Positions 33,096 through 44,817 of a stretch of 64,000 bases of DNA are shown piece by piece. The notes beneath the pieces were generated by a model. The model saw nothing but the letters and a program-made list of their open reading frames with translations, was not told the origin of the DNA and did not search any database. Origin of the DNA: Phymorhynchus buccinoides (Eukaryota; Mollusca; Gastropoda; Neogastropoda; Raphitomidae); contig CM065686.1 of NCBI GenBank assembly GCA_017654935.2, positions 34,541,479-34,605,478 on the forward strand, written 5' to 3'. How positions within the stretch are numbered: position 1 is the first letter of the stretch; each line of letters starts with the position of its first letter. The translations under genes were made by a program, and so were the position numbers.

Positions 33096-33335
33096 CAGTG
33101 GAACCTCCCTTATAAGACCTTAAAAAAATCATCTAAAAATGAGGTCTGTCTATTTATTTATTTATTAAGAAGATTTATATAGCGCATACCTTTAAGCTCT
33201 ATGCGTCTTATAAGGGAGGGGTCTTATAAAGGAGGGTAATTTTAATACTTACAAAGAAGGGCAATGTCTCAGAGAAGTAGGTCTTATGTGGGAGGGAGTC
33301 TTATAAAGGGAGGTCTTATAAGGGAGGTTCCACTG
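33096..33335. mobile_element. pogo/Tigger-like MITE (arm B)
   Basis: Mirror of 30019-30256, with ends CAGTGGAACCTCCCTTATAA and AGGGAGGTTCCACTG. Confidence 0.8.
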
Positions 33336-33784
33336 TATAACAAACCTTGGTAAGGCATAGGGTTAGGAACATGTCAGAGTTAATGTTAGTAGTTTTTTCA
33401 AACATTTGCGCACAATTTATGCGTCCCGTGATTGAGCGCCGTACCCGTAGCCTGGAGAATGTGAGATACGGGCCCGTACCCCGAGCCTCTGCCAAACTAA
33501 AAACATATATATAAGCTTAGCTAGGTACCTGCCAAGCCTTAAGACAAGTTGTGGTAGTTATCGTTTGTTTTGCTCTGCGATGAGAAAAGGCACATAACGA
33601 CATAGAGCTTATTCTGTGATGCAAATTAAAACGGTATGACCATTTCCTGTTTGTGTGCTGGATAGCAGAACTATATTACTATAACATGTACAGTGTATGA
33701 AAAGGTTGTTCATGAAACCAGAGAAATGTATAGATCTGTGTAAACCAAAATGGACAGAAAATTATCCTGTAATGAAATTTAGAA

Positions 33785-34125
33785 GTTGTAAGACTTTCTT
33801 CTTCTTCTTTTTCTTCTTTCTTCTTCTTCTTCGATCGCTCAGTTTCCTGTCCAATTATGTGCCTAAAGTAAGGACATAATTAGGCCCAGCATGTCTGACT
33901 TCGGCTGGAGGAAATCTTTTTGAAAGTGTTTCTTGAAAGAAAAAAGGCAGGAGAATAGACAGGAAAGGCAGAAAGATAGCAGACGACAGCAAGCAAAAGG
34001 GAAAAGGCAGAGTCAAAAAGAGATTCTTTGACTGACAGATTAGAGGAAGTTACAAACACAGAAATTCCATAAGATGGGGAACTATTTATACAAAAGACCC
34101 CCCCGGTATCCCCAGGAGGGCTGTA
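33785..34125 (-). mobile_element. SINE-like (GAA)n-tail retroposon (arm B)
   Basis: Mirror of 29246-29560; minus-strand copy with the tail on its left as TTC repeats. Confidence 0.6.
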
Positions 34126-34803
34126 AGACTTTGACTTTTGCTATAGAATGTTTCTTGGGGATGGGCAAGGACTAAGGAGGAGAGTTCCACAGTTATTGGG
34201 TCAGTTACTTAATGTTCAAATTGTTATGTTCTTTTTGTTTGTTTGTTTACTAAGTTGGTCACTTTAGTCAATTTGTCCATTTGTTTGTTCATCTGTTTAC
34301 TTGATTCTAATGATTCTAATATTGCTTTTTTTTAATATTTATTTTACGACTGGATATGTTTGAACCAACTTGCACCAAAAACACTCATTGCTGAGTTATT
34401 TCAAAATGATCCAATTTTTTCTGTTCTTTTGATGTCCAAACTTGCCTTTCTTTTCTTCTCACCTTCAAAGTCTGAAATGCCCTCCCTGCGTGTAAGTATA
34501 CCCGAAGGTGTATGCGAAATGTGTACTCACTGTAAGACAGCTTAGATTAGTAGGGTAGTAGTGCTCAGCTGCAACTGCTTAGTCCAGGTGGTGCTGCCGG
34601 TATGCATTTTGTTGGATTGTTTCGCAGCCTTTGTTTCTGTCATTGTGTCAGTTCTTGTATCTTTTTTTTTAATGGTAGAATAGCTCTTAATGTGTTTTTA
34701 TTACAGATTTTGTTCGGTTTGTTGTTGCGGTCTGGTTTATTTAGAAGATGCGGGGATTTGGGGGAAAAACAAACATTGTTAATGGTAGACTAGTTGCTAA
34801 TAA
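34126..34803. other. No recognised feature (arm B)
   Basis: Mirror of 28558-29245. Frames of about 60 codons here are conserved only because the arms are near-identical copies. Confidence 0.4.
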
Positions 34804-35025
34804 CAGACCTGTTTACTCTACTCTTTTCGAGTAGTATTCTACTCAATTTGGACCTCTACTACTCTTCAAAATTGAAAATAATGCTATTTAATTCTTGATT
34901 ACTACTCATTTTCAGTGAACATTTTTTGATGGTTTAATGAATAAAAGTACACATTGTGCACCCAAACTACTCATTTCAGCTATCCAGACTACTCAAGACT
35001 TGTGTAGACTGAGTAAACAGATCTG
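34804..35025. mobile_element. MITE with CAGACCTGTTTACTC ends (arm B)
   Basis: Mirror of 28336-28557. Confidence 0.6.
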
Positions 35026-35593
35026 TGTTATGGAATGAATTAGGTGTCGGTATTAACGAAACTGTGATTGATATGCACATGTGCACTTCAGGATATCAAA
35101 TTCCCATAGTCCAGTTTGATACCATCAAGAAGCCAAAGTTTAACTCCTTCCCTTCCCTGCCAGCCCTGTGTCTACTATTATATGGACTAGGCGTTCAAGA
35201 CTGCGCTTGCTCAATTTTTAGTCAGGTTTTATTTTTGTGTATTTGACGGTTTAAAGTTTTGATTAGGGTTAGGGTTAGGGGCTAGAGTCAGTTTAATTTC
35301 AGATTGAATGGTTAAAAGATACACATTCTAAAGTTTCGCTGAAAACCGACATTGTCACGCGAATGGCGTCACTTTCCATATTTGGAGATGACCAAGTGCA
35401 GCATTGAATGTTTCTTGTCTACTATGGGCAATTTGGTAATTTGGTACTTTATAGTCACAGAGACGTTTCTGTGAAATTCTGGTTGCTCCCACCTGGAGAG
35501 GCGCGCCACCCATTTATATATTTTTATTTGCATGCAATTTTTGTGTGACTGATATTTAGGAAGGAAAACGGGAAGGGGGTGGGTAAATTTTGA

Positions 35594-35806
35594 CTAAATG
35601 ACAACTTTTTCGTTGCCACTGGGTTTAACGTGGGTGCTAAGTGCATGGGCACACGGGACATTGGTTTATCGTCTCATCCGGAAGACCCCATGTTCAGACC
35701 GTAAGGCCTAGTGCAGATGTGAATGGAAAATCCCCTGTACCCAGGTTCGAACTCAGGTTTATTGTGTATACGAGACGAACGCGTTTACCTCTGTGCCACT
35801 CTACAC
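35594..35806 (-). mobile_element. tRNA-derived SINE (arm B)
   Basis: Mirror of 27564-27765; box B visible as CCAGGTTCGAACTCAGG. Confidence 0.7.
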
Positions 35807-35884
35807 CTTATGATGTCGTTGATGATCATTATGTTCCTTACCGTTTTTTCTATCTCACAAGTCTGGGATGCTAGTTGTTGTTGC

Positions 35885-36210
35885 TCTTCTTCTTCTTCGA
35901 TCGCTCAGACAGTTTCCTGTCAATTAGCGAGCGCAGATGCGTCATGCTGCCGTTATGCACCTAACTAAGAAATAGTTAGGCCCAGCAAGTCCGACTTCGG
36001 CTGGAGGAAATCTTTTTGAAAATGTTTCTTGAAAAAAGGCAGGAGAATAGGACCGGTAAGGCAGAAAGATAGTAGATGACAGTAAGCAAAGTGGAAAAGG
36101 CAGAGTCAAAGAGAGTGACAGATTAGAGGAAGTTACAAGCACAGAAATTCCAGAAGGTGGGGGAACTGGTTTTTTTTACAAAAGATCCCCTCCCCAGTAT
36201 CCCCACAGAT
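35885..36210 (-). mobile_element. SINE-like (GAA)n-tail retroposon (arm B)
   Basis: Mirror of 27150-27483. Confidence 0.55.
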
Positions 36211-36463
36211 ACACTGACTGTTCTAGAACAGTCACATCGAAGGACATACCTCCAAACCAATTTCTGAGATTAAGTCAAACAAGTCTCCTAATATTTTATA
36301 ATGTAAAAAAAAAAGACAAATCTCTCAAAACATTTTCTCTTGCTGTGAAGGGCTCAATGCATAAGATAAAGTGGTTGACTTGTTTTCATATCGCCTAAGA
36401 CAGAATGCGACTGTCTTCACGATGAAACGAAAAGAAATTGGTTGCAGGATCTGTGGGTTTTTT

Positions 36464-36730
36464 TTAACCCTTTCACCGCCAGCCATATTTCAGCAAAAAA
36501 AAATGTCCATTGAAATTACCTGGGTAGAGAACAAAATCCATCTGCAGTATTGGTGGATTCTTCTGTGACATATATAAAATTAGGTTCTATCCTTACTTCC
36601 CAAAACTAAGGACAATAGGGTCTTTGGATAATAGACCCCGATTTGATGCCTTTTAGTGACATAGGTGTTAAATCACTGTTTGTGCTAAAATGCGACTTTT
36701 TTTTTTTTTTTTTGGCGGTGAAAGGGTTAA
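36464..36730. mobile_element. piggyBac-like MITE (arm B)
   Basis: Mirror of 26661-26908. A run of about 18 T at 36698-36715 is absent from the A copy, an expansion or base-calling error. Confidence 0.85.
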
Positions 36731-37212
36731 AGTCCTCAGTGATGGTGAATCTTGGAACATTAGGGAATTTAAGATTTAAAGGATTAAACAAAAAAATTTT
36801 TTAAATCGGAAACCAGACCACAATAATGAGCGAACTGCTAGCTGATTTATGAGCAGTAATTAAAAAACAACCACCAATATTTGCCTTGTATTTTGCATAC
36901 ATTGTGTTGTTTTGGTTCCTTAATTTGTGTGTAAGTAATTACCATGCAGTATTTTGGATGGTTTGTTCTGTATTGTTGGGGAAGTTGGGGTATTTTGTGA
37001 GTTTACATCTGTATGGTGTGACGTGGAATAGTAATTGTACCATGTGTGATTTGAACTTCACCCGGAATGCTGTGAATTTTGACCATGAGTGCTGGTTCAG
37101 TAAAGTCATGAAGAGTATGAGTGTTTCTTTCAGATTCCTAAAAAAAAAAGTATCTCTGGGTTGGGCAATGAAGAATGTTTTACTTCTAACAACAATGTTA
37201 GAGATCTAATGC

Positions 37213-37350
37213 TTAATTTTATGAAGTTCTACTAAAGCTTAAGTGGGAAACTAAACGTTACTTTCTGAATTAAGTAAATCGGTTTACTTAATTTAGAAAG
37301 TAACAACGTTTAGTTTCCACTTAAGCTTTAGTAGAACTTCATAAAATTAA
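37213..37350. mobile_element. Foldback MITE (arm B)
   Basis: Mirror of 26042-26180. Confidence 0.85.
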
Positions 37351-37659
37351 GGGCTAGTCCTTTTTTGTTTGTTAATGATCATCACACTTGATTCTCTCCC
37401 GTTATCTGTTGTTTTTTTATGACAACATTTATAATCCTTTGATTTTCTAACAAAGTAACAGTCTTGTTTTTATTAATACCATTTGAAACTCTTCACAGAA
37501 CAGGAAAGAGCAGCCATTTCCAAACAGACTAAAAAAAAAATCTTGACCGGCCGGCTGCTACTTCAGTGGTCTCTGTTTTTTTGTATTTTATCTGTCTTGA
37601 TCTCTAACAGGAATGCTTTTCTCTGGCTTTATGAATTGTCTTGATATTCTGATTTTTTA

Positions 37660-37975
37660 TTTTTTTTTTGTTCGCTCAGACAGTTGCCTGTCATATGAGC
37701 ATATGTTGCGTCATGCTGCCGTTATGCACCTAACTAAGAAATAGTTAGGCCCAGCATGTCAGCTCAAGAGATCTTTGTAAGAATTTATCAGAAAAAAGGC
37801 AGGAGAATGGACCAGTGAGATAGAAAGATAGCAGATGACAGTAAGCAAAAGGAAAAAGGCTGAGTCAAAGAGAGTGACAGATTAGAGGAAGTTACAAGCA
37901 CAGAATTTCCAGAAGGTGGGGGAACTATTTGTTCGAAAGACACCCCCTGCCCCCCGGTATCCCCACAGGGGTGAT
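37660..37975 (-). mobile_element. SINE-like retroposon (arm B)
   Basis: Mirror of 25418-25725. Confidence 0.55.
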
Positions 37976-38074
37976 ATTCTGATGCAATGTCTATTTGTGT
38001 GAGTTGTTTTTTTGTGTTTTTCCCCAATGTCTTGCTTTCAGTGCTGGTATCATTGAGTGTCTTTATTGATTGAG

Positions 38075-38326
38075 TACGGTATTTTTCTGCCTAGTTTAAG
38101 GCGACACCTTTTTTCCCACGGAGTGAGACTCCTTCCTGTACCTTATAATATGACTCCCATTAATAATATAGTAAGAAAATATCATAACAAAATCTGAATT
38201 TTGTGTAAGCTTATAATATGACTCCCATTAATAATATAGTAAGAAAATATCATATCAAAATCTGAATTTTGTGTAAAATATTTTTGGGGGGAGGGTTGTG
38301 TGCCTTGCTGACTGAAAAATATGGTA
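38075..38326. mobile_element. MITE with TACGGTATTTTTC ends (arm B)
   Basis: Mirror of 25064-25315, including the internal tandem pair. Confidence 0.65.
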
Positions 38327-38439
38327 CTATAATATGCTCTTGAATAACAGTTTTGAGACCTGGTAGTTTCTGATGCAGAGTGTGGTCTGTCCATGATTAG
38401 TTATTGATGCCAAAATTGCAGTTTTAGAATGTGCACTTC

Positions 38440-38775
38440 GAAAGGGGAAAAAACCCTGGGGGGGGGGGGGGTATTTTGTACAAATAGTTCCCCCGCCTTC
38501 TGGAAGTTCTGTGCTTGTAACTTCCTCTAATTCTGTCACTCTCTTTTACTCTGCCTTGTCCCTTTGCTTACTGTCATCTGCTATCTGTCTATCTCACTGG
38601 TCCATTCTAGATCTCCTGCCTTTTTTCTATAATTTCTTACAAAGATTTCTTACAGCCGAAGTCGGACATGCTGGGCCTAACTATTTCTTAGTTAGGCGCA
38701 TAACGGCAGCATGATGCATCTTAGCTCATGTGACAGGAAACTGTCTGAGCGAACAAAGAAGAAGAAGAAGAATGT
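38440..38775 (+). mobile_element. SINE-like (GAA)n-tail retroposon (arm B)
   Basis: Mirror of 24617-24943, with a G-run (38459-38471) at the 5' end and GAA repeats at the 3' end. Confidence 0.55.
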
Positions 38776-39854
38776 GCACATAACTGTTGTTAGTGTACAT
38801 GTTATGACTTTTTTTCTTCTATTCTGAAGAAATAATAATTTATTCCAAACGATGCTGCAGCTTTTCAGGCACCACAGCTGACCAACATATAAAGATAATG
38901 ATGTGGTTGACTGAAGTATAAATCAAATTTTCCGCTAGGAACCAAAATGATTATTTATTCATTGGTTTGATATCTGAAACGGACTTTGCTGTGCTTCTGG
39001 AAGCAACAAATTCATAAAAGTGTTAAAACTGTGTAGATTTTAACTGTTGGGTGTAAGTATGGAAGCAGGATCTGTTTTCTTCCGTTATGATATCTGAAAA
39101 AAAAAGGTATGTTTGTCAAAGCATGGAGTTATATACTTTTTATATTGTTTGTTAAATAAACATAGCCCAATGGCAATGCTCATTTGTTATGTGTTTGTAT
39201 TTTCACGGAATTTGAAGCTGTAATGATGTAGCTTTAGCTCATTCCGGACGAATTCCGAGCATACACGGAACAGAACGCTAGTCAGGGCCTAATTCCAAGT
39301 ATTCTCGGAACAGCGATTTCTGAGTCTAAAGCTTGTCTAAATCCATGTTATTTTTCAATCTCAACCACGTTTTTCGAGTTACTTCCCTTCATCACTCTTC
39401 CAACTTTCGTTTCACTTATGTTTGGCACTTCTGTTTTAATTTTTAATGTTGAAAATGTGAAAAAAATCGGCCCTACATGAGCCTCAGAAAATGCTCCAAT
39501 ATGTTTTCATTAACAGTGATAGTAATAAGGAGACTAATGATTCCGATTTTAATGCAAGTAATCACGATTTCAAAGAGAAAAATAAACTTGGATCAACCCA
39601 GTAATGTCAAAACTGAATCAATGACAGTGCAGAGTTTTGTTGTGCTTCTTAATCTTATTTGTTATAGTTTTTTCTAGGCAACCCCAGGCCAATCATGATA
39701 TTTGTCTTAAGGCGGAAGTCTTTGAAGAGGTTAAGAGTGGGCATCATGTATGATGTTGCTTATTTTTTATGCCATGCCTTGATGCCAAGGCCTGCCCAAT
39801 CCATGGTCACGTCTTCTGGTTCTCCAGATGAGATACTTTGAAACACTTTAACTC
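38776..39854. other. No recognised feature (arm B)
   Basis: Mirror of 23532-24616. Near 38945 it stops matching arm C, which carries a MITE instead (63610-63960). Confidence 0.4.
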
Positions 39855-40399
39855 GTCAGGTCAGGTCAGGTAGTTAGGACATTATTATTTAGGCCTCGCG
39901 GCCTCTTCACTGTCCTGTCAGTTTTGTTTGAACTTTTGCACAGCTGAGAGGTTTTGTATTTTGTTTTCGGCAAATCTGCCTTTTAGTCATGCTCATATTG
40001 TAGTTTTGATATGTTGGTGTATCCACCAAGCCTTGGTTTTTGAATTGTGTTAGATTCTGTGCTCGTTTAATATGTGCAGGAAGAGTATTCCAAAACTTTG
40101 TTACTCTGTTAGAAAATAAAAAAATTCTAATATTAGTTTTGCTATACTGGGTTAGTATTTTTAAATATGTGAACTGGGGGCACTCTGATTTAAAGAATGG
40201 TGTTTTTTGTTTGTTTTTTGTATTAAGTGTTCTGAAAATGTGGATTATGTTGGAGTGTTGACTGGCTCTTCTGTGTCTAGCGTAGTGATCTGTATTCACA
40301 TTGCTCCAGGTTATATAGCAGGGGGGAAATTGTTTTTTCCAAATTCTGTAGTGTTCAGTAATGGCTTTTTTCTGCATGTGGTACGTTAACCAGAGCTTT
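39855..40399 (-). mobile_element. LINE ORF2 C-terminus with TGACC tail (arm B)
   Basis: Mirror of 22990-23531. Same NRVTKFWNTLPAHIKRAQNL block on the minus strand. Confidence 0.7.
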
Positions 40400-40530
40400 A
40401 TGCACACACACAAAAAGTAGAAAGGGCTTGCTTTCTTTTATGAACTGTGCACTGATTACCATGATTAATGGAGCAAAATGCTTTTGAACATGATTTTTGT
40501 CATAAAATACATGAGCGGAAAATAGTAATA

Positions 40531-40758
40531 CAGTGGAACCTCCCTTACAAGACCTTGAAAAATCATCCAAAATAAGGTCTTAAAAGGAAGGGTGTCTTAT
40601 AGTTAGTTATAAGGGACTAAAATTTTATTTTGAGACAGCCAATATTTTGAGATAAAAAGGTTGTTCAACATAGAGATTATTATACTGCGACCCAAAAATT
40701 ATTGTGAGTTATCCAGTGTTTTTGAGTTATCTGTCTTGAGTTATCAGTTCCCCCACTG
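40531..40758. mobile_element. pogo/Tigger-like MITE (arm B)
   Basis: Mirror of 22629-22856; preceded by TA. Confidence 0.55.
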
Positions 40759-41036
40759 TGCTTTGACGGGGGTGGGGTGGGGAGGGAGGGGAGGAGGGGG
40801 AATGTTAGAAAAAAAGGAAATGTTAGTTATGCCTGCAGGTGTTTTTAGAATGCTATGATTTAAAAAAAAAATGATTTGAGCTTTTAAAAAAAAAAAATGT
40901 TTTCTTTGTATTCTAATAACTTTTACTTTCTGTCTTTAATGTAATTTCTGCTGAAAGTGCACTCTACGTTGAGAATAGTATTTAGTGGCATTATTGTTGT
41001 ACCAATTTTGCAAAGGGTTATTATTAGAAAACTACT

Positions 41037-41135
41037 GTTTGTGTGTGTGTGTGCGCGTGTGTGCGTTATGTGTGTGTCTGTGTGGTGTGTGTGTGCGTGC
41101 ATACGTTTGTGCACAGTCTGTGTCTGTGTGTGTTT
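41037..41135. repeat. (GT)n-rich microsatellite (arm B)
   Basis: Mirror of 22262-22352 but with different order and length; A and C agree against B here. Confidence 0.9.
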
Positions 41136-41236
41136 GCCATACGTGCAAACAGGCTGTCATGCTTTCATGTGAGCGTATGTTTGCACATCGTTTTTGTTTA
41201 CCATATAGCAACGTTGATGATGGGTTTTCTTTCTTC

Positions 41237-41483
41237 TTTCACAGTGCCAGCCATCTTTGAGCCAAACATTTCCATTAAACTTACTTGGCTACAGGAAAGA
41301 TTTCGTCTGCAATATTGCGGGATTCTCTCTGTGACACATTTAGAATAGTGTCAATCATTACTGCCCAAATTTAGGAACACAGTATCGTTGAATAACAGAC
41401 CCTGATTTCAAAGAGTTTTAATGACATGGGTGGGTTAAATCATTGTGGTGCAATAAATGTGACATTGGCGGTGAAAGGGTTAA
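41237..41483. mobile_element. piggyBac-like MITE (arm B)
   Basis: Mirror of 21897-22158; intact TTAA only at the right end. Confidence 0.8.
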
Positions 41484-41584
41484 CAGCGATAAAGAAGTTA
41501 CAGTGTGTTATGTTTTGTCGTTATAACATGCTTTCACATAATCACAGAAACCCTTCTTTATGTTCCATTCATTTATTGTAGATG

Positions 41585-42054
41585 CAGACCTGCCACTTGC
41601 TCCAATTTCAGAGGAGCAGCTCAGATATGTTAAGCATTGCTCCTAGCTCCTCTTGCAAACTCCCCAGCTCCTATATTTTAAAATCTGTATTGTATACATT
41701 TTCCACTCAATTTCACAACAAAGAGCATGCATTCAAAGCACCAGCTAATGGACATCTTAAGGGTCAGCATGAGACAGTGAGGGGCTACACGAAGCATAGG
41801 CCTGTCTCAGGCTAAATGACCAACAAATATTATAGATTGGTCAATATTTCTTTCTCTAAAATTGATCTCAAATTGACAATGGTCAATATTACTTACTCTA
41901 AAATGGATCTCAAACTGAAAAAAACGACTGCATGTTTGAAGAACAAAAGAGAAGGACACGCACATTTCGAAGTGGCAATGGATTTTTACTGGGGGGCCAG
42001 TGCCAGCCCCTAGATTCTCACTCCTCTTTTTAATTTCAGAATGTGGCAGGTCTG
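41585..42054. mobile_element. hAT-like MITE, CAGACCTGCCAC ends (arm B)
   Basis: 470 bases, CAGACCTGCCAC to GTGGCAGGTCTG, with TAGATG directly repeated on both sides. Its ends match those of the BED-type element at 43731-44851, which may supply the transposase type for it. Confidence 0.8.
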
Positions 42055-42404
42055 TAGATGTTGCAGTGCTTATAATTTGTGAACTTTCATAACTACAGTA
42101 ATGGTAGAGAGAGAAGGAATCTGTTAGGCCTAGGTCTGGCATCCCTCTCATAGCAGACGGTTCACCCTCGGCAAAAGTGCCCAGGGTGTGTCCCGTTATT
42201 CTCGAATCCCCCTAGGGCAAATAGGGGTATACCTTATAAGGCCGATAGACTTCCGGGTGGTTTCTGAACTCAAGGCCATAGGCGCTTTAACTCTATACTT
42301 ATTTAAGAATAAATACTTTTAGTACTAGATTTAGTACTAGACATAACACAGTGCCTGAAGCAACAAAGCAACATTGATGGTGGGTTTTGGGGTTTTTTTT
42401 TTTC

Positions 42405-43045
42405 CCTTTCCCTAGTCTCACTTGTTATGGCTGGGTATGACCCCCACGCCCCTCCCTGCATTTTGTATTTGTACATGTGTCACAGATTTGTGCTTTGTAG
42501 TTGTTGTGTTAATGTTTTATTACAGATTTTGTTCTAAACAGAGAGAGAGAAAGAAGTTGTGTGTTGACAGAGCAACGTTGATGATGGGTTTTCTTTCTTA
42601 TTCTTTGTTTCTTCCTCCTCAGTCTCACCTGTTCTCACTGAGTATGTCCCTTCTGTACTTTGTCTTGGTAGTGTACATGTATGTTTGAAAGGTTCACATA
42701 TCAACACAGAGAGAGAGAAGCTGTGTTTGACAGAGAGTAACGTTGATGTTTCTTTCTTGTTCTTTCGTTCTCCCTCAGTCTCACCTGTTCTCCCTAAATC
42801 GCCTAAAATCTTTATCCTTGTCAAATAAAGTTTTCCAGTGTCCAGTGTCCAGTGTCCCTGTGTATGACCCTCCTTGTAAGTATTTTAATTTGGTAGTGTA
42901 TACATAGTCATGTACGTTTCAAAGGTTCACATAACAACAGAGAGAGAGAAGCTGTGTTTGACAGAGAGTAACAATGTTTCTTTCTTGTTCTTTCTTTCTC
43001 CCTCAGTCTCACCTGTTCTCCCTGGGAATGACCCTCCTTGTAAGT
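42405..43045 (+). repeat. Tandem partial duplications of the exon I splice-acceptor region (arm B)
   Basis: Four units of about 110-210 bases upstream of exon I, each with a pyrimidine tract, an AG and a near copy of the exon start TCTCACCTGTTCTC: after TAG at 42415 (TCTCACTTGTTATGGCTGGG), after CAG at 42622, 42778 and 43006. Shared intron motifs are CTGTGTTTGACAGAGAGTAA and AATTTGGTAGTGTA. Only the last unit keeps the full 33-nt exon start plus a donor. Present in all arms with a different number of units. Confidence 0.85.
43007..43039 (+). CDS. Candidate 33-nt in-frame mini-exon duplicating the start of exon I
   Basis: Between a strong acceptor (TTCTTTCTCCCTCAG) and a consensus donor (GTAAGT at 43040) lie 33 nt that translate as SHLFSLGMTLL. 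These are the same 11 residues that begin exon I (43390), differing at two synonymous bases. Because exon I starts in phase 0 and 33 is a multiple of 3, inclusion would add these 11 residues in frame. The sequence and both splice sites are conserved in A (20360-20392) and C (59784-59816). No transcript evidence is available; it could be a silent relic of tandem duplication. Confidence 0.45.
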
Positions 43046-43048
43046 ATT

Positions 43049-43283
43049 TTAACCCTTTCGCCGCCAGCCATATTTCAGCCAACATTTTCCATTAAGTTTA
43101 CCTGGGTAGAGAATAACATCCATCTGCAGTATTGGGGATTCTTTTGTGACATATCTTAAACTTACTTCCCAAAACTAAGACAATAGGGTCTTTGGGTAAT
43201 AGACCCCAATGTGAAGCCTTTTAGTGACATATGTGTTAAATCACTGTGGTGCTAAAATGCGACTTTGGCGGTGAAAGGGTTAA
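43049..43283. mobile_element. piggyBac-like MITE inserted just after the mini-exon donor (arm B)
   Basis: TTAACCCTTTCGCCGCCAGC to TTGGCGGTGAAAGGGTTAA. Begins 10 bases downstream of the mini-exon boundary. The unoccupied form of the site, GTAAGTATTTTAATTTGG, is visible at 42877-42894 in the neighbouring unit. Confidence 0.9.
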
Positions 43284-43389
43284 TTTGGTGGTGTATGTAC
43301 GTTTCAAATGTCCACATAGCAAGAGATAGAGAAGCTGTGTTTGACAGAGAGTAACAATGTTTCTTTCTTGTTCTTTCTTTCTTCCTCAG

Positions 43390-43660
43390 TCTCACCTGTT
43401 CTCGCTGGGAATGACCCTCCTGTTTGCCGTGGAATACTCCAACAACCCCGAGGAGGAGGAAGGAAAAGAAGAAGACCCCAAGTCCGCCCTGTCCCAAGAC
43501 ACCCGCGACCTTTTGACCCACCTGACACAGGACGACCCCGAGAACCGACCCGACCTTGAACTTGTCTTGGAACTCTGCGACCGCGCCCTGCAGGAGAGCT
43601 CCTCTCAGGATGTGTGTCAGCGCTTCGCCTGCGCTCCCAGTGAGGAGGACGTTCCCAAAG
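43390..43660 (+). CDS. KNDC1: KNDC1-like exon I: C-terminal part of KIND domain 1
   Basis: 271 bp, open, phase 0 to phase 1. The start LFSLGMTLLFAVEYSN is the signature KIND block (DVFSLGMTLYxAAxY); then an acidic stretch, LLTHLTQDDPENRPDLELVL (the domain's last helices) and LCDRALQESSSQDVCQRF. KIND is a kinase C-lobe fold without catalysis that binds other proteins. Acceptor TTCCTCAG, donor AAG|GTGGGT; a second donor GTAAGG at 43674 would leave a phase that does not fit exon II. The exon(s) for the first half of KIND1 are not found upstream. Two KIND domains in one protein is the KNDC1 (very-KIND) arrangement; single-KIND proteins (Spire, FRMPD2, PTPN13) fit less well. Confidence 0.7.
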
Positions 43661-43951
43661 GTGGGTTTGAACAGTAAGGTACTTCTATGTAGAGTTTGAA
43701 GAATGAATGATGGTGTATGTGTGAGGGTTTCAGACCTGCCAACCTTTCAGTTTTGAATTCCGCTCAGAATACATTTCTTCCGCCCTTCCGATTGAGTCCA
43801 TAAAATTCTGCTTTCAAAAGTATTAAAAAAAAATTAAACCCATTTTTTAAAAAACATCCTCTTATATACAGAGTGGCATAGCTGCTGTGCGCATAACCGA
43901 CTTTCCAGTTTCAAAGCGTTTCCAGTCGCCCACTTCCGTTCAGATGTTGAT

Positions 43952-44503
43952 TTGCGTGACTTGCCGGGGGAGAAAAGTTTGATAGACCAACATTTCCGCC
44001 AAGATTACTTGGAAAAGTATCTGTGCATTCAAATATCAAGAAAGTGTGCATCATGCTTGATGTACGATGTGCTCACTACACTAAAAGTCTCCTATGGAGG
44101 GTGTCAAGACATCAAATGCCACATTACCTCTCAGTCTCAGCGTCTTATCGAAACTGCAAACTCCCAGGCATCGTATTCCACCGTCACTGACTTTTTCAAG
44201 CCAACAGAAGGAATGGAGGACAAAGATGAACTTTTTGATTCATTGTCTTCCTTCCAAGTCTTATTATTTAAGTCATCTATGGCACCAACTGTCTTGGTCT
44301 GTCCAAATAAAAAGGACAGAGGAACAAACCAAAAGCTTCCTATTGTGTTAGGAATAGTTGTGACACTTCCAGACAAGACTTGTTTTAAACAAGACAAGTT
44401 CACAAGGATGAAAATTGCTTGCTTCAAATTATGTTTACGCGCGAAAGGTAAGATGCCGCATCAAAATTCTTCTCAGCTTCCCCAAATTGCTCTTTGCTGC
44501 TAG
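43952..44503 (+). pseudogene. BED-type zinc-finger N-terminal remnant of a hAT-like transposase
   Basis: An open 183-codon frame without a convincing ATG. The segment KCASCLMYDVLTTLKVSYGG, CQDIKCHITSQSQ, ASYSTVTDFF resembles the N-terminus of BED-finger hAT proteins: CxxC, then (A/S)xGGxxDIxxH, then a serine-rich stretch ending SVTxFF. The downstream transposase domain (RNase H-like fold and hAT dimerisation) is absent, so it cannot be active. The counterparts in A (19013-19330) and C (58456-58755) are more broken. Confidence 0.45.
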
Positions 44504-44817
44504 AAATCATGATTTAAAAATACTAACACAGTACAGTAGAACTAACATCAGGAGACACTTTTTCAGTAACAGAGTAACTAACTATTGGACCGCACTTCTG
44601 GCTCAAACAAAACTTCCACCTGATACTAACAAATTTAAAAACCACCTGGACAAAGACCCAAACCGTAGTAAATTAAAATACCAGTATGACTGATAGTCTA
44701 CTAAAACCGTCACAGCTGTGCCAACTGAATTTAAAAATAATAAAAATCCCAATCAAGAGAAAGGACGCTTGAGAGGCCGCGAGGCCTAGTCGTCCTACCT
44801 GACCTGACCTACAAATA
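44455..44817 (+). mobile_element. LINE ORF2 C-terminus and 3' tail nested in the hAT-like element (arm B)
   Basis: LKILTQYSRTNIRRHFFSNR and NYWTALLAQTKL then FKNHLDKDPN: a relative of 22990-23531. The 3' part has GAGGCCGCGAGGCCTAG and ends CCTGACCTGACCT at 44812. 5' truncated. Confidence 0.7.

Noticed and set aside
35723..35968. Cys/Ser-rich secreted peptide
   Set aside because: The frame lies in a SINE and a GAA-tail retroposon read in antisense.
43661..43680. Alternative donor of exon I at 43674 (GTAAGG)
   Set aside because: It looks stronger than GTGGGT but leaves a phase that does not join exon II.
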